64,000 nt of DNA from positions 1,302,001 to 1,366,000 of the forward strand of contig NZ_JASGKT010000002.1 in the NCBI RefSeq assembly GCF_047600445.1, in the 5' to 3' direction. The DNA is from Piscinibacter sp047600445. Its GTDB lineage: Bacteria > Pseudomonadota > Gammaproteobacteria > Burkholderiales > Burkholderiaceae_C. The notes beneath the pieces are model-generated. The model was not told where the DNA came from, made no database searches, and was given only the letters and a program-made list of their open reading frames with translations. Position numbers and translations under genes: made by a program. Every line of letters starts with the position of its first letter. Position 1 is the first letter of the stretch. Positions 56,120-64,000 of this stretch are shown piece after piece.

Positions 56120-59100
56120 TCAGGCCGCCACCTTCGGCGCGCCGAGCGAACGCAGCACGTCGCGGATCAGTTGCGCGCGGTCTTTCGGCTCGGGCATGGC
56201 GCGCTCGATGCGCAGCTTGTCGTTGCCGGCCAGCTTGACGTGGCGGTTCTTCTGCACCAGCTCGATGATCTTCAGCGCGTCCACCGGCGGGTTGGGGCGG
56301 AAGCCGATCACCGTCAGTTGCGGCGCGGCGTCGATCTTGAGCACGCCGTAGGGCTTGGCCAGCACGCGCAGGCGGTGCACGTCGAACAGCGTCTGGCCCT
56401 GCGGCGGCAGCTTGCCGAAGCGGTCGGTGATCTCCTCGAGCATCGCGTCGATCTGCTCGGCGCGCTCGGCGGTGGCCAGGCGCTTGTACAGGCTCAGGCG
56501 CACGTGCACGTCGCCGCAGTAGGCGTCGGGCAGCAGCGCGGGGGCGTGCAGGTTGATCTCGGTGGCGGCCGCGAGTGGGCTCAGCAGGTCGGGCTCGCGG
56601 CCCGCCTTCAGCGAGCGCACCGCCTCGGCGAGCATGTCGTTGTAGAGCTGGAAGCCGACTTCCATCATGTTGCCGCTCTGGTTCTCGCCCAGCACCTCGC
56701 CCGCGCCGCGGATCTCCAGGTCGTGCATCGCGAGGTAGAAGCCGCTGCCGAGTTCCTCCATCTGCTGGATCGCTTCGAGCCGCTGCGCCGCCTGCTTGGT
56801 GAGGCCCTCCACGTCGGGCACCAGCAGGTAGGCGTAGGCCTGGTGGTGCGAGCGGCCGACGCGCCCGCGCAACTGGTGCAGTTGCGCCAGGCCGAACTTG
56901 TCGGCGCGGCTGATCACGATGGTGTTGGCGCTCGGCACGTCGATGCCGGTCTCGATGATGGTCGAGCACAGCAGCAGGTTGTGGCGCTGCGCGACGAAGT
57001 CGCGCATCACGCGCTCCAGCTCGCGTTCGGGCATCTGGCCGTGCGCGATGGCGATGCGCGCCTCGGGCAGCAGCTCGGCCAGCTTGTCGCGCCGCGCGGC
57101 GATGGTCTCCACCTCGTTGTGCAGGAAGTAGACCTGCCCGCCGCGCTTGAGCTCGCGCAGCACCGCCTCGCGGATCGTGCCGCTGCCCTCGTTGCGCACG
57201 AAGGTCTTGATCGCCAGGCGGCGCTGCGGCGCGGTGGCGATCACGCTGAGGTCGCGCAGGCCTTCCAGCGCCATGCCCAGCGTGCGCGGGATCGGCGTGG
57301 CGGTCAGCGTGAGCACGTCCACGTCGGCGCGCAGCGCCTTGATCGCCTCCTTGTGGCGCACGCCGAAGCGGTGCTCCTCGTCGATGACCAGCAGGCCCAG
57401 GCGCTTGAACTTCACGTCGGCCGACAGCAGCTTGTGCGTGCCGACCACGATGTCGATGCTGCCGTCGGCGATGCCTTCCATCGCCGCCTTCACTTCCTTG
57501 GCCGAGCGGAAGCGCGACAGCTCGGCCACCTTCACCGGCCACTTGCCGAAGCGGTCGGCGATGTTCTGGTAGTGCTGCTCGGCCAGCAGCGTGGTCGGCG
57601 CGAGGATGGCCACCTGGCGGCCGCCGGTCACCGCGACGAAGGCGGCGCGCAGCGCGACCTCGGTCTTGCCGAAGCCGACGTCGCCGCACACCAGGCGGTC
57701 CATCGGCCTGGGGCTGACCATGTCCTGGATCACGGCGTGGATCGCGGCCTGCTGGTCGGGCGTCTCGTCGAAGCCGAAGCTCGCCGCGAAGGCCTCGTAG
57801 TCGTGCGGCTGGAAGCGGAACGCGAAGCCCTCGCGCGCCGCGCGGCGCGCGTAGAGGTTCAGCAGCTCGGCCGCGGTGTCGCGCACCTGCTGGGCGGCCT
57901 TGCGTCGGGCCTTCTCCCACTGGCCGGAGCCGAGCCGGTGCAGCGGCGCTTCCTCGGCGCTGACGCCGGTGTAGCGCGCGATCAGGTGAAGCTGCGCCAC
58001 CGGCACGTAGAGCGTGGCCTTGTCGGCGTATTCGAGGTGCAGGAATTCGCTCGGCCCGTCGCCTAGGTCGATGTTGATCAGCCCGATGTAGCGCCCGATG
58101 CCGTGGTTGACGTGCACCACCGGGTCGCCGACGTTCAGCTCGGAGAGATCCTTGATCAGCGCGTTGACGTCGCTGACCTGCTCCTGCCGCCGCTTGCGCC
58201 GCGCGCTCGGCGCGGTGGCGAAGAGTTCGGTCTCGGTGACGAACTGGATCGTGCGGCCCTCGGCCGGTTCGTGCCAGAAGAAGCCTTCGGCCAGCGGCGC
58301 GACGCCGATCGCGAAGTGTTCCGCGCCGGCTTCGAATTCGGCCAGCGAGGCGACGCTGGGCGGCTCGATCTTGTTGTCGCGCAGCAGCTCGAGCAGGCTC
58401 TCGCGCCGGCCCTCGCTCTCGGCGAGGATCAGCACGCGGTGCGCGGTGCCCGCCACGTGCTGCTGCAGCTTCTTCAGCGGCTCGGGCGCGCCGCGGTCGA
58501 CGCTCAGGTCGGGCAGCGGCCGCGCCCACGTGACCTCGGCAGAGCTCACTTCGTGGCCCTTGACCGGCTCGCGGCCGCGCAGCGCCAGCGTCGCATGCAC
58601 GTTGGCACGCGCGAAGAACTCCTCGCTGCGCAGGAAGATCTCCTCCGGCGCCAGGATGGGCTTTTCCTTGTCGTGCCGCAGGAAGCGGTGGCGCTCGCGC
58701 GTGTCGGTCCAGAAGCGGTTCAGCGCCTCGTCGACCTCGCCGTGCAGCGCCAGCGCCGCCGTGTCGCCGAGGTAGTCGAAGATCGTCGCCGTCGCGTCGA
58801 AGAACAGCGGCAGGTAGTACTCGATGCCCGCGGTGGCGATGCCGGCGGCGATGTCCTTGTACAGGCGCACCTTGGTCGGATCGCCCTCGACCTTCTCGCG
58901 CCAGCGCGCGCGGAAGGCGGTGCGCGCCGCCTCGTCCATCGGGAACTCGCGGCCCGGCAGCAGCCGCACCTCGGGCACCGGGTAGAGGCTGCGCTGCGAG
59001 TCGGGGTCGAAGGTGCGTATCGAGTCGACCTCGTCGCCGAACAGGTCGACGCGGTAGGGCACCGGCGAGCCCATGGGGAACAGGTCGATCAGGCCGCCGC

Positions 59101-59590
59101 GCACCGCGTACTCACCCGGCGACACCACCTGGCTGACGTGGGTGTAGCCGGCCAGCGTGAGCTGGCTCTTCAGCGCCGCTTCGTCGAGCTTCTGCTTCTG
59201 CTTGAAGTGGAAGGTGTAGGCGGCCAGGAAGCTCGGCGGCGCGAGCCGCACCAGCGCGGTCGAGGCGGGCAGCAGCACCACGTCGACATCCCGCTGGCGG
59301 ATGCGCCACAGCGTGGCCAGCCGCTCGGAGATCAGGTCCTGGTGCGGGCTGAAGGTGTCGTAGGGCAGCGTCTCCCAGTCGGGGAACACGGCGATGCGCA
59401 GTTGCGGCGCGAAGAAGGCCAGTTCGCCTTCGAGGCGCTGCGTGTCGGCCGGCTCGGCGGTGACGATCGCCAGCGGCGTCTTGCGTTCGGCCTGCCGCTG
59501 CGCGAAGCGGGCCAGCAGCAGCGCGTCGGCCGAGCCGAGCGGGCGGGGCAGGGTGAAGCGCTTGCCGGGCGCGATGACGGGGACTTGCAT
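56120..59590 (-). CDS. mfd: Transcription-repair coupling factor Mfd
   Basis: DNA translocase that removes stalled RNA polymerase and recruits UvrA. It has 1156 residues, normal. Domain order: UvrB-homology region (about 1-340, with VFPDWETLPYDTFSPHQDLISERL), RNA-polymerase-interaction domain (VNHGIGRYIGLINIDLGDGPSEFLHLEYADKATLYVPV), RecG-like ATPase with Walker A VCGDVGFGKTEVALRAAF, DEEH box VIDEEHRFGVRHKE and TATPIPRTLGMAL. Then comes helicase motif VI LHQLRGRVGRSHHQAYAYL, and the C-terminal TRCF domain. ATG 59590 (MQVPV) is chosen; MIRPPM at 59605 is possible. Divergent from ispD by 42 bp. Confidence 0.96.
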   Translation of the reverse strand: MQVPVIAPGKRFTLPRPLGSADALLLARFAQRQAERKTPLAIVTAEPADTQRLEGELAFFAPQLRIAVFPDWETLPYDTFSPHQDLISERLATLWRIRQRDVDVVLLPASTALVRLAPPSFLAAYTFHFKQKQKLDEAALKSQLTLAGYTHVSQVVSPGEYAVRGGLIDLFPMGSPVPYRVDLFGDEVDSIRTFDPDSQRSLYPVPEVRLLPGREFPMDEAARTAFRARWREKVEGDPTKVRLYKDIAAGIATAGIEYYLPLFFDATATIFDYLGDTAALALHGEVDEALNRFWTDTRERHRFLRHDKEKPILAPEEIFLRSEEFFARANVHATLALRGREPVKGHEVSSAEVTWARPLPDLSVDRGAPEPLKKLQQHVAGTAHRVLILAESEGRRESLLELLRDNKIEPPSVASLAEFEAGAEHFAIGVAPLAEGFFWHEPAEGRTIQFVTETELFATAPSARRKRRQEQVSDVNALIKDLSELNVGDPVVHVNHGIGRYIGLINIDLGDGPSEFLHLEYADKATLYVPVAQLHLIARYTGVSAEEAPLHRLGSGQWEKARRKAAQQVRDTAAELLNLYARRAAREGFAFRFQPHDYEAFAASFGFDETPDQQAAIHAVIQDMVSPRPMDRLVCGDVGFGKTEVALRAAFVAVTGGRQVAILAPTTLLAEQHYQNIADRFGKWPVKVAELSRFRSAKEVKAAMEGIADGSIDIVVGTHKLLSADVKFKRLGLLVIDEEHRFGVRHKEAIKALRADVDVLTLTATPIPRTLGMALEGLRDLSVIATAPQRRLAIKTFVRNEGSGTIREAVLRELKRGGQVYFLHNEVETIAARRDKLAELLPEARIAIAHGQMPERELERVMRDFVAQRHNLLLCSTIIETGIDVPSANTIVISRADKFGLAQLHQLRGRVGRSHHQAYAYLLVPDVEGLTKQAAQRLEAIQQMEELGSGFYLAMHDLEIRGAGEVLGENQSGNMMEVGFQLYNDMLAEAVRSLKAGREPDLLSPLAAATEINLHAPALLPDAYCGDVHVRLSLYKRLATAERAEQIDAMLEEITDRFGKLPPQGQTLFDVHRLRVLAKPYGVLKIDAAPQLTVIGFRPNPPVDALKIIELVQKNRHVKLAGNDKLRIERAMPEPKDRAQLIRDVLRSLGAPKVAA

Positions 59591-59632
59591 CGGGGGGCGG
59601 ATCATACAATCCGGGCCCTTCGCCCGCCGCGC

Positions 59633-60373
59633 ATGAACGCCCCCACGAACACTCCTGCGAACGTCGATTCGCAGCCCCGCTGCTACGCCTTGCTGCCCTG
59701 TGCCGGCGTCGGTGCGCGCGCCGGCGCCGACGGCCCCAAGCAGTACGTGCGGATCGCCGGTCAGGCGATGGTGGCGCACACGCTCGCGGCGCTGGCTCGT
59801 GTGCCGCGCATCGCGGCGACGCTGGTGGTGCTGGCCGGCGACGACGACCGCTTCGAGGCGCTGCTGCCCGGCTTCGAGGGCGAACGCGGCTGGCTCTGCA
59901 AGCGCGGCGGCGCGACGCGCGCCGACAGCGTGGCCGGCGGCCTCGACGAACTGCTCGCGCGCGGCGCGCGCCGCGACGACTGGGTGCTGGTGCACGACGC
60001 CGCGCGCTGCCTGCTGCGCCCGGCCTGGGTGGAACGGCTGATCGACGCCTGCCTCGCCGACGCCGTCGGCGGCCTGCTCGCGCTGCCGCTGGCCGACACG
60101 CTCAAGCGCGCCGAGGGCGGGCGCGTGGCCGAGACGCTGCCGCGCGCCGACAAGTGGGCGGCGCAGACGCCGCAGATGTTCCGCATCGGCCTGCTGCGCG
60201 ACGCGCTCGCGCGGGCCGGCAGCGCGGTGACCGACGAGGCCAGCGCGATCGAGGCGCTGGGCCTGCGCCCGCTGCTGGTGGAAGGCGACGCCGCCAACCT
60301 GAAGGTCACCTGGCCGTCCGACTTCACGCTCGCCGAACGCCTGCTCGCCGAACGCCAGGAGGAATCCGCATGA
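59633..60373 (+). CDS. ispD: 2-C-methyl-D-erythritol 4-phosphate cytidylyltransferase
   Basis: MEP-pathway enzyme that joins CTP and MEP, cytoplasmic. It has 246 residues. The nucleotide-binding N-terminus is ALLPCAGVGARAGADGPKQYVRIAGQAMVAHTLAAL, with the catalytic Lys in PKQY. Other IspD motifs are VLVHDAARCLLRPAWV, TLPRADKWAAQTPQMFR, VTDEASAIEALGLRPLLVEGDAANLKVTWPSDFTLAERLL. ATG 59633 is the first in frame with homology, slightly extended (MNAPTNTPANVDSQPR). The stop overlaps the ispF ATG by 4 bp. Confidence 0.95.
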   Translation: MNAPTNTPANVDSQPRCYALLPCAGVGARAGADGPKQYVRIAGQAMVAHTLAALARVPRIAATLVVLAGDDDRFEALLPGFEGERGWLCKRGGATRADSVAGGLDELLARGARRDDWVLVHDAARCLLRPAWVERLIDACLADAVGGLLALPLADTLKRAEGGRVAETLPRADKWAAQTPQMFRIGLLRDALARAGSAVTDEASAIEALGLRPLLVEGDAANLKVTWPSDFTLAERLLAERQEESA

Positions 60374-60879
60374 ACCTGCCCAACATCCGCATCGGCCAAG
60401 GCTGGGACAGCCACCGCCTCGTCGAAGGCCGCCCGCTGGTGCTCGGCGGCGTGACCATCCCGCACACGCACGGGCTGGACGGCCACTCCGACGCCGACGC
60501 GCTGTGCCACGCGATCACCGACGCGGTCTTCGGCGCGCTGGCGCTGGGCGACATCGGATACCACTTCCCCGACACCGACGAGCGCTTCCGCGGCGCCGAT
60601 TCGCTGGCGCTGCTGGCCGAGGCGGGCCGGCGCGCCTTGCAGGCCGGCTGGCACGTGGCCAACGTCGACAGCACCATCGTCGCGCAGGCGCCCAAGATGG
60701 CGCCGCACATCCTGGCGATGCGCCAGCGCATCGCGCAGGCGCTGGCCATCAAGGTCGAGCAGGTCAGCGTGAAGGCCAAGACGGCCGAGAGGCTGGGCCC
60801 GGTGGGCGAGGGCCTGGGCATCGAGGCCCGCGCGGTGTGCCTGCTCTACACCCTGCGCCGGCCCGTCGTGCCGGCCTGA
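60370..60879 (+). CDS. ispF: 2-C-methyl-D-erythritol 2,4-cyclodiphosphate synthase
   Basis: Cyclises CDP-ME-2P in the MEP isoprenoid pathway; trimeric zinc enzyme. It has 169 residues. The zinc-binding region GQGWDSHRLVEGRPLVLGGVTIPHTHGLDGHSDADALCHAITDAVFGALALGDIGYHFPDTDERFRGADS is complete; the first motif has DSH where most homologues have DVH, with both ligand residues kept. The end VKAKTAERLGPVGEGLGIEARAVCLL is canonical. Translationally coupled to ispD; convergent with envZ 27 bp downstream. Confidence 0.96.
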   Translation: MNLPNIRIGQGWDSHRLVEGRPLVLGGVTIPHTHGLDGHSDADALCHAITDAVFGALALGDIGYHFPDTDERFRGADSLALLAEAGRRALQAGWHVANVDSTIVAQAPKMAPHILAMRQRIAQALAIKVEQVSVKAKTAERLGPVGEGLGIEARAVCLLYTLRRPVVPA

Positions 60880-60906
60880 CCCCGCAGCGAACCCGGCGAG
60901 CCCGGT

Positions 60907-62235
60907 TCAGGGCGCTTTTTTCAGGCGCAGGTGGCAGACGAGGCCGCCGTCCGGCGCGTTGGCCACCTCGAAGGCGCCGCCCATGCGCTGCATCGCCTTC
61001 TCGACGATGGCCAGGCCCAGGCCGGCGCCGGTGGCCGCGGTGCGCGCCGCGTCGCCGCGGAAGAAGGGCGTCGACAACTGCTGCAGCTTGGCCGGGTCGA
61101 CGCCCGGGCCGTGGTCGCGCACGCTCAGGATCACCCAGGGCCCGGTGCGCGCGTAGCTCACCAGTACCTTGGCGATGCCGGTGTCGTTGCTGCGGCCGTA
61201 GCGGCGCGCGTTCTCGAACAGGTTCTGCAGCACGCGGCCGAGTTCGGTTTCGTCGGCCAGCACCTTGGTGTCGATCGCCACGCGCGCGGTGATGCGGATC
61301 TGGCTGGTGTCGCGGAAGGCCGCCATCTCGCGGTCGACCAGGCTCGACAGGTGCACCGGCACCAGCTTCACGTCGCCCGGCCGCGCGTAGTCCATGAACT
61401 TGTCGATGATGGCGTCGAGCTGGTCGATGTCGGAGGCCATGTTGCGCTTGGCCTCGTCGTCGTTGACGCTCATCTCGGCTTCCAGGCGCAGCCGCGCCAG
61501 CGGCGTGCGCAGGTCGTGGCTGATGCCGGCGAGCATCACCGCGCGGTCTTCCTCCACCTTGGCCAGCTCGCGCGCCATGCGGTTGAAGCCCATGTTGACC
61601 TGGCGGATCTCGCTGGTCATCGTGTTCTCGTCGAGCACCGAGTCGAACTCGCCCTCGCGGATGCGGCTGGCGGCGAACGACAGGTCCTGCAGCGGCCGGT
61701 TGATCGCGCGGGCGATCAGCGCCGAGCCGAACACCGAGGCGATCAGCGCGACGCCGCCCCACAGCAGCAGCGTGCCCAAGGTGAGCGTGCTGACGCGCGA
61801 GGAGTCGGCCTGCAGCCAGTACGGGTCCTTGTCGATCGTGAAGCCCACCCACAGGCCCGGCTGCTTGTTCACCGAGCCGGCCACCACCGTGTCGGGGCCG
61901 AGCTGGGCGCGCAGTTCGGCACCGATGGCGCGCGAGAAGCGGTCCACCTCGTAGGGCTCCCACTTGTCGCCCGGCTCGCGCGGCGCGAGGCGCACCGACT
62001 CCTGCTTGGCCATGGTCTTGACCAGCGCGACGCGGTTGATCGTGTCGCTGGCCTGCAGCGCGGTGCGCGCCAGGTTCACCAGCGCGGCGATCTGCTGCGC
62101 CGCCTGCACCGCGCGCGGCTCGAACTCCAGCGCCTTGAAGGTCTGCATCCACGCGAACACGCCCCCCACCAGCAGCAGCGCGAGCAGGAAGAAGGTGCGC
62201 CAGAACAGGCTGAAGGCGAGCTTGGTGCGGGCCAT
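60907..62235 (-). CDS. envZ: EnvZ/RisS-type sensor histidine kinase
   Basis: Inner-membrane osmosensor-type kinase, 442 residues, partner of OmpR. Segment 1 is FWRTFFLLALLLVGGVFAWM (about 11-30). A periplasmic region of about 120 residues follows, then segment 2 around TLTLGTLLLWGGVALIASVFGSALIA. The HAMP region RPLQDLSFAASRIREGEFDSVL leads to H240 in MLAGISHDLRTPLARLRLEAEM. The ATPase boxes are LFENARRYGRSND, VRDHGPGVDPAKLQQLSTPFFRGD and GAGLGLAIVEKAM. It follows ompR on the same strand, but a strong intrinsic terminator lies between them. Burkholderiales often name this pair RisAS. Confidence 0.92.
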   Translation of the reverse strand: MARTKLAFSLFWRTFFLLALLLVGGVFAWMQTFKALEFEPRAVQAAQQIAALVNLARTALQASDTINRVALVKTMAKQESVRLAPREPGDKWEPYEVDRFSRAIGAELRAQLGPDTVVAGSVNKQPGLWVGFTIDKDPYWLQADSSRVSTLTLGTLLLWGGVALIASVFGSALIARAINRPLQDLSFAASRIREGEFDSVLDENTMTSEIRQVNMGFNRMARELAKVEEDRAVMLAGISHDLRTPLARLRLEAEMSVNDDEAKRNMASDIDQLDAIIDKFMDYARPGDVKLVPVHLSSLVDREMAAFRDTSQIRITARVAIDTKVLADETELGRVLQNLFENARRYGRSNDTGIAKVLVSYARTGPWVILSVRDHGPGVDPAKLQQLSTPFFRGDAARTAATGAGLGLAIVEKAMQRMGGAFEVANAPDGGLVCHLRLKKAP

Positions 62236-62286
62236 CCGGGGCGGGGCGGGAGCGTGTGTGGAGGGTCAGTGCGCGAGTGTCGGCGC

Positions 62287-62311
62287 AAAAAAGGCCCCGA
62301 CGCGCGGGGCC
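62287..62311 (-). terminator. Rho-independent terminator between ompR and envZ
   Basis: On the minus strand a perfect 7-bp GGCCCCG/CGGGGCC stem with a 5-base loop is followed by six T. It starts 26 bp past the ompR stop and 52 bp before the envZ ATG. Such a signal should end most ompR transcripts before envZ, leaving the kinase to read-through or its own promoter. Confidence 0.85.
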
Positions 62312-62336
62312 GTGCTGCCGGCGCGACGCCGCAGCG

Positions 62337-63071
62337 TCACGAGGTGCCGTCCGGCACGAAGACGTAGCCCACGCCCCACACCGTCTGGATGTAGCGCGGC
62401 TGGGCCGGGTCGGGCTCGATCATCTTGCGCAGGCGCGAGATCTGCACGTCCAGGCTGCGGTCGAAGGGCTCGAACTCGCGGCCGCGCGCCAGTTGCGCGA
62501 GCTTGTCGCGGCTCAGCGGCTGGCGCGGGTGCCGCACCAGCGCCTTGAGCATCGAGAACTCGCCGGTGGTCAGCGCGATCTGCTCGCCGTCCTTGGTCAG
62601 CCGGCGCAGCGCGAGGTCGAACTCGAAGGGGCCGAAGCTCACCGTCTGCGGCTCCTTGGCCGGCGCGCCGGGCGCCTCCAGCGTCGGGCGGCGGCGCAGC
62701 ACGGCGTGGATGCGCGCCAGCAGCTCGCGCGGGTTGAAGGGCTTGGGCAGGTAGTCGTCGGCGCCCACCTCCAGGCCGACGATGCGGTCGACGTCTTCCA
62801 CCTTGGCGGTCAGCATGATGATGGGCGTCACGTCGTTGGCGGCGCGCAGGCGGCGGCAGATCGACAGGCCGTCCTCGCCGGGCAGCATCAGGTCGAGCAC
62901 GATCAGGTCGACGGTCTCGCGCGTCAGCACGCGGTTCAGCGCCTTGGCGTCCTCGGCGAGCAGCACCTCGAAGCCTTCCTGCGTCAGGTAGCGGCGCAGC
63001 AGGTCGCGGATGCGCGCGTCGTCGTCGACGACGACGATGCGGTCGGGGCGCTGGTTGGGATTGGCGGGCAT
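62337..63071 (-). CDS. ompR: OmpR/RisA-type response regulator
   Basis: DNA-binding response regulator, 244 residues. The receiver domain has acidic VVDDD near 14-18, phospho-acceptor D60 in LIVLDLMLPGEDG and K110 in DYLPKPF. The winged helix domain includes LTTGEFSMLKALVRHPRQPLSRDKLAQLARGREFEPFDRSLDVQISRLRKMIEPDPAQPRYIQTVWGVGYVFVPDGT, which places it with OmpR rather than PhoB. It lies upstream of envZ. Possible OmpR-like sites precede its start. Targets beyond itself cannot be inferred here. Confidence 0.94.
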   Translation of the reverse strand: MPANPNQRPDRIVVVDDDARIRDLLRRYLTQEGFEVLLAEDAKALNRVLTRETVDLIVLDLMLPGEDGLSICRRLRAANDVTPIIMLTAKVEDVDRIVGLEVGADDYLPKPFNPRELLARIHAVLRRRPTLEAPGAPAKEPQTVSFGPFEFDLALRRLTKDGEQIALTTGEFSMLKALVRHPRQPLSRDKLAQLARGREFEPFDRSLDVQISRLRKMIEPDPAQPRYIQTVWGVGYVFVPDGTS

Positions 63072-63085
63072 CGGGGACTCCGAAC

Positions 63086-63150
63086 TTGTAACAGGCGGGA
63101 TTCTGCGGGGCTTTGCCGGGGCAATCGGAGCGCCTGACCATATGTTACAA
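63086..63150. promoter_or_regulatory. Inverted TTGTAACA sites upstream of ompR
   Basis: TTGTAACA (63086-63093) and TGTTACAA (63143-63150) form an inverted pair 49 bp apart in the gap between ompR and the SIMPL gene. On the minus strand the distal copy reads ATTTGTAACATATGG, like the E. coli OmpR box (TTTTTGTAACATAT-type). This suggests OmpR autoregulation, possibly shared with the divergent gene. Recognised by eye. Confidence 0.4.
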
Positions 63151-63248
63151 ATCTTGCCCCTGCGCGGGCCGGGGCGCCATCGTCACCCCGTTGGCGGCGC
63201 CAGCGCGTATAAGCCCTGCCTGTCCACTTTGACGAGGAAAACACAGAC

Positions 63249-63953
63249 ATGCGAAGCCGCCCCATCGCCGCCATGCTGGCCGCCGCCACCGCCGCGCTGA
63301 CCGCCCACGCCCAGGCCGAGCAGCCGCAGGGCGTGGTCTCGCTCTCGGCGAGCGCCACCGTCGAGGTCACCAAGGACCTGCTCAACGTCGTGCTCAGCAC
63401 CAGCAAGGAAGGGCAGGACGCCGCCACCGTGCAGAGCCAGCTCAAGCAGGCGCTCGACGCCGCGCTGGCAGAGGCGCGCAAGGCCGCCAAGCCGGGCCAG
63501 ATCGACGTGCAGACCGGCAACTTCTCGCTCTACCCGCGCTACGCCGCCAAGGGCGGGCTGGCCGGCTGGCAGGGCTCGGCCGAACTGGTGATCGAGGGCA
63601 AGGACATCGGCGGCATCGGCGCGCTGACCGGCCGCATCACGACGATGAGCGTGGCGCGCGTCAGCCAGGGCGTGTCGCGCGAGCTGCGCGAGAAGGTCGA
63701 GAGCGAACTCGCCGCGCAGGCCATCGCGCGCTATCGCGCCAAGGCGGCCGAGTACGCCCGGCAGTTCGGCTACTCGTCGTTCGTGATCCGCGAGGTCAAC
63801 GTCGGCGAAACCGAGGCGCCGGGCTTCGTGCCGATGCCGATGCTGCGCGCCAAGGCGATGTCGTCGGTGGTGGCCGACGAGGCGCTGCCGGTGGAGGCCG
63901 GCAAGGCGCAGCTCGCGGTCAGCGTCAACGGCAGCGTGCAGTTGACGAAGTAG
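63249..63953 (+). CDS. SIMPL (DUF541) domain periplasmic protein
   Basis: A 234-residue exported protein. Signal peptide MRSRPIAAMLAAATAALTAHAQA is followed by the SIMPL/DUF541 domain: GVVSLSASATVEVTKDLLNVVLSTSKEGQDAATVQSQLKQALDAALAEARK, VQTGNFSLYPRYAAKGGLAGWQGSAELVIEGKDIGGIGALTGRI, and a C-terminal strand VSVNGSVQL. Relatives form periplasmic or membrane-linked oligomers (BP26/OMP28-like) and some aid stress tolerance; function here unknown. The start follows GAGGAAAACACAGAC. It is divergent from ompR, so both share the 177-bp intergenic region; a TATAAG near 63208 is a possible -10. Confidence 0.85.
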   Translation: MRSRPIAAMLAAATAALTAHAQAEQPQGVVSLSASATVEVTKDLLNVVLSTSKEGQDAATVQSQLKQALDAALAEARKAAKPGQIDVQTGNFSLYPRYAAKGGLAGWQGSAELVIEGKDIGGIGALTGRITTMSVARVSQGVSRELREKVESELAAQAIARYRAKAAEYARQFGYSSFVIREVNVGETEAPGFVPMPMLRAKAMSSVVADEALPVEAGKAQLAVSVNGSVQLTK

Positions 63954-63971
63954 CCGGCGGCGGCGCCGACC

Positions 63972-64000
63972 TCACTGCGCGGTCCAGCCGCCGTCCACGG
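63972..64000 (-). CDS. C-terminal end of an SDR gene, cut by the window edge
   Basis: The last codons on the minus strand read VDGGWTAQ followed by TGA (stop at 63972-63974). DGGWTAQ is the classical C-terminal signature of short-chain dehydrogenases/reductases. The rest of the gene lies beyond the window. Convergent with the SIMPL gene 18 bp away. Family call rests on nine codons only. Confidence 0.65.

Noticed and set aside
1..64000. CRISPR arrays, tRNA/rRNA genes, IS elements, integrases or phage genes
   Set aside because: No regularly spaced repeats, cloverleaf-like sequence or transposase/integrase motifs were noticed on either strand. The only RNA gene seen is ffs.

Overview
The window is a high-GC (roughly 70 %) stretch of a betaproteobacterial chromosome. 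Gene content and order point to Burkholderiales of the Leptothrix/Rubrivivax/Ideonella type: pstSCAB-phoU-phoBR as one block, trxA-rho-rpmE2, dnaX-ybaB-recR, an ompR/envZ pair beside ispDF and mfd, and an AddAB-like nuclease/helicase pair. Genus is an inference from synteny and protein style; no rRNA or tRNA gene is present to settle it.

Layout. (1) 1-8.3 kb: the 3' part of glmM, a fasciclin-type lipoprotein on the minus strand, then the phosphate block pstS-pstC-pstA-pstB-phoU-phoB-phoR, most of it joined by 4-bp ATGA overlaps. Two Pho-box-like sites lie between the lipoprotein gene and pstS, one facing each way. (2) 8.3-12.2 kb, minus strand: a polytopic GT39-like membrane protein, rpmE2 with a clear terminator, rho and trxA. 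(3) 12.3-18.2 kb: addB-like and addA-like genes. (4) 18.3-20.1 kb: a kinase-like/HDOD fusion that has lost its catalytic residues, then the SRP RNA gene ffs on the minus strand behind a divergent purM-like gene. (5) 21.4-32.2 kb: dnaX-ybaB-recR, mltD and gloB (minus), a methyltransferase with rnhA, and a two-gene RND efflux operon.

(6) 32.2-34.6 kb is a small accessory patch with visibly lower GC and signs of decay. It holds a 5'-truncated VOC/glyoxalase remnant, GFA, DUF1801 and SnoaL-like genes, and a toxin-antitoxin pair whose ParE/RelE-type toxin carries an in-frame TGA. (7) 34.7-44.3 kb: map, comFB-like, nadC-nadA, a conserved protein with a possible roadblock/LC7-like C-terminus, and an AraC regulator divergent from an MFS/TPP-enzyme pair.

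(8) 44.4-54.7 kb looks like a catabolic region: an RraA-family protein, a DUF3047-like protein, an AraC regulator, a Baeyer-Villiger monooxygenase, two SDR dehydrogenases, a MetX-like alpha/beta hydrolase, then a TrpB-like PLP enzyme, a second AraC regulator and an AhpD-like protein. The alcohol-ketone-ester/lactone-hydrolysis logic is inferred from the enzyme families. A 74-bp element occurs twice, just before the DUF3047-like gene and just before the AraC gene, and is a candidate operator. (9) 54.8-64 kb: serB, a DUF433/DUF5615 toxin-antitoxin-like pair, mfd, ispD-ispF, envZ and ompR (minus) separated by a strong intrinsic terminator, a SIMPL-domain periplasmic protein, and the last codons of another SDR gene cut by the window edge.

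No CRISPR array, insertion sequence, phage gene, tRNA or rRNA was found. The least explained items are the duplicated element with its monooxygenase cluster, the pseudokinase-HDOD protein, and the Pho-box-like site facing the fasciclin lipoprotein.
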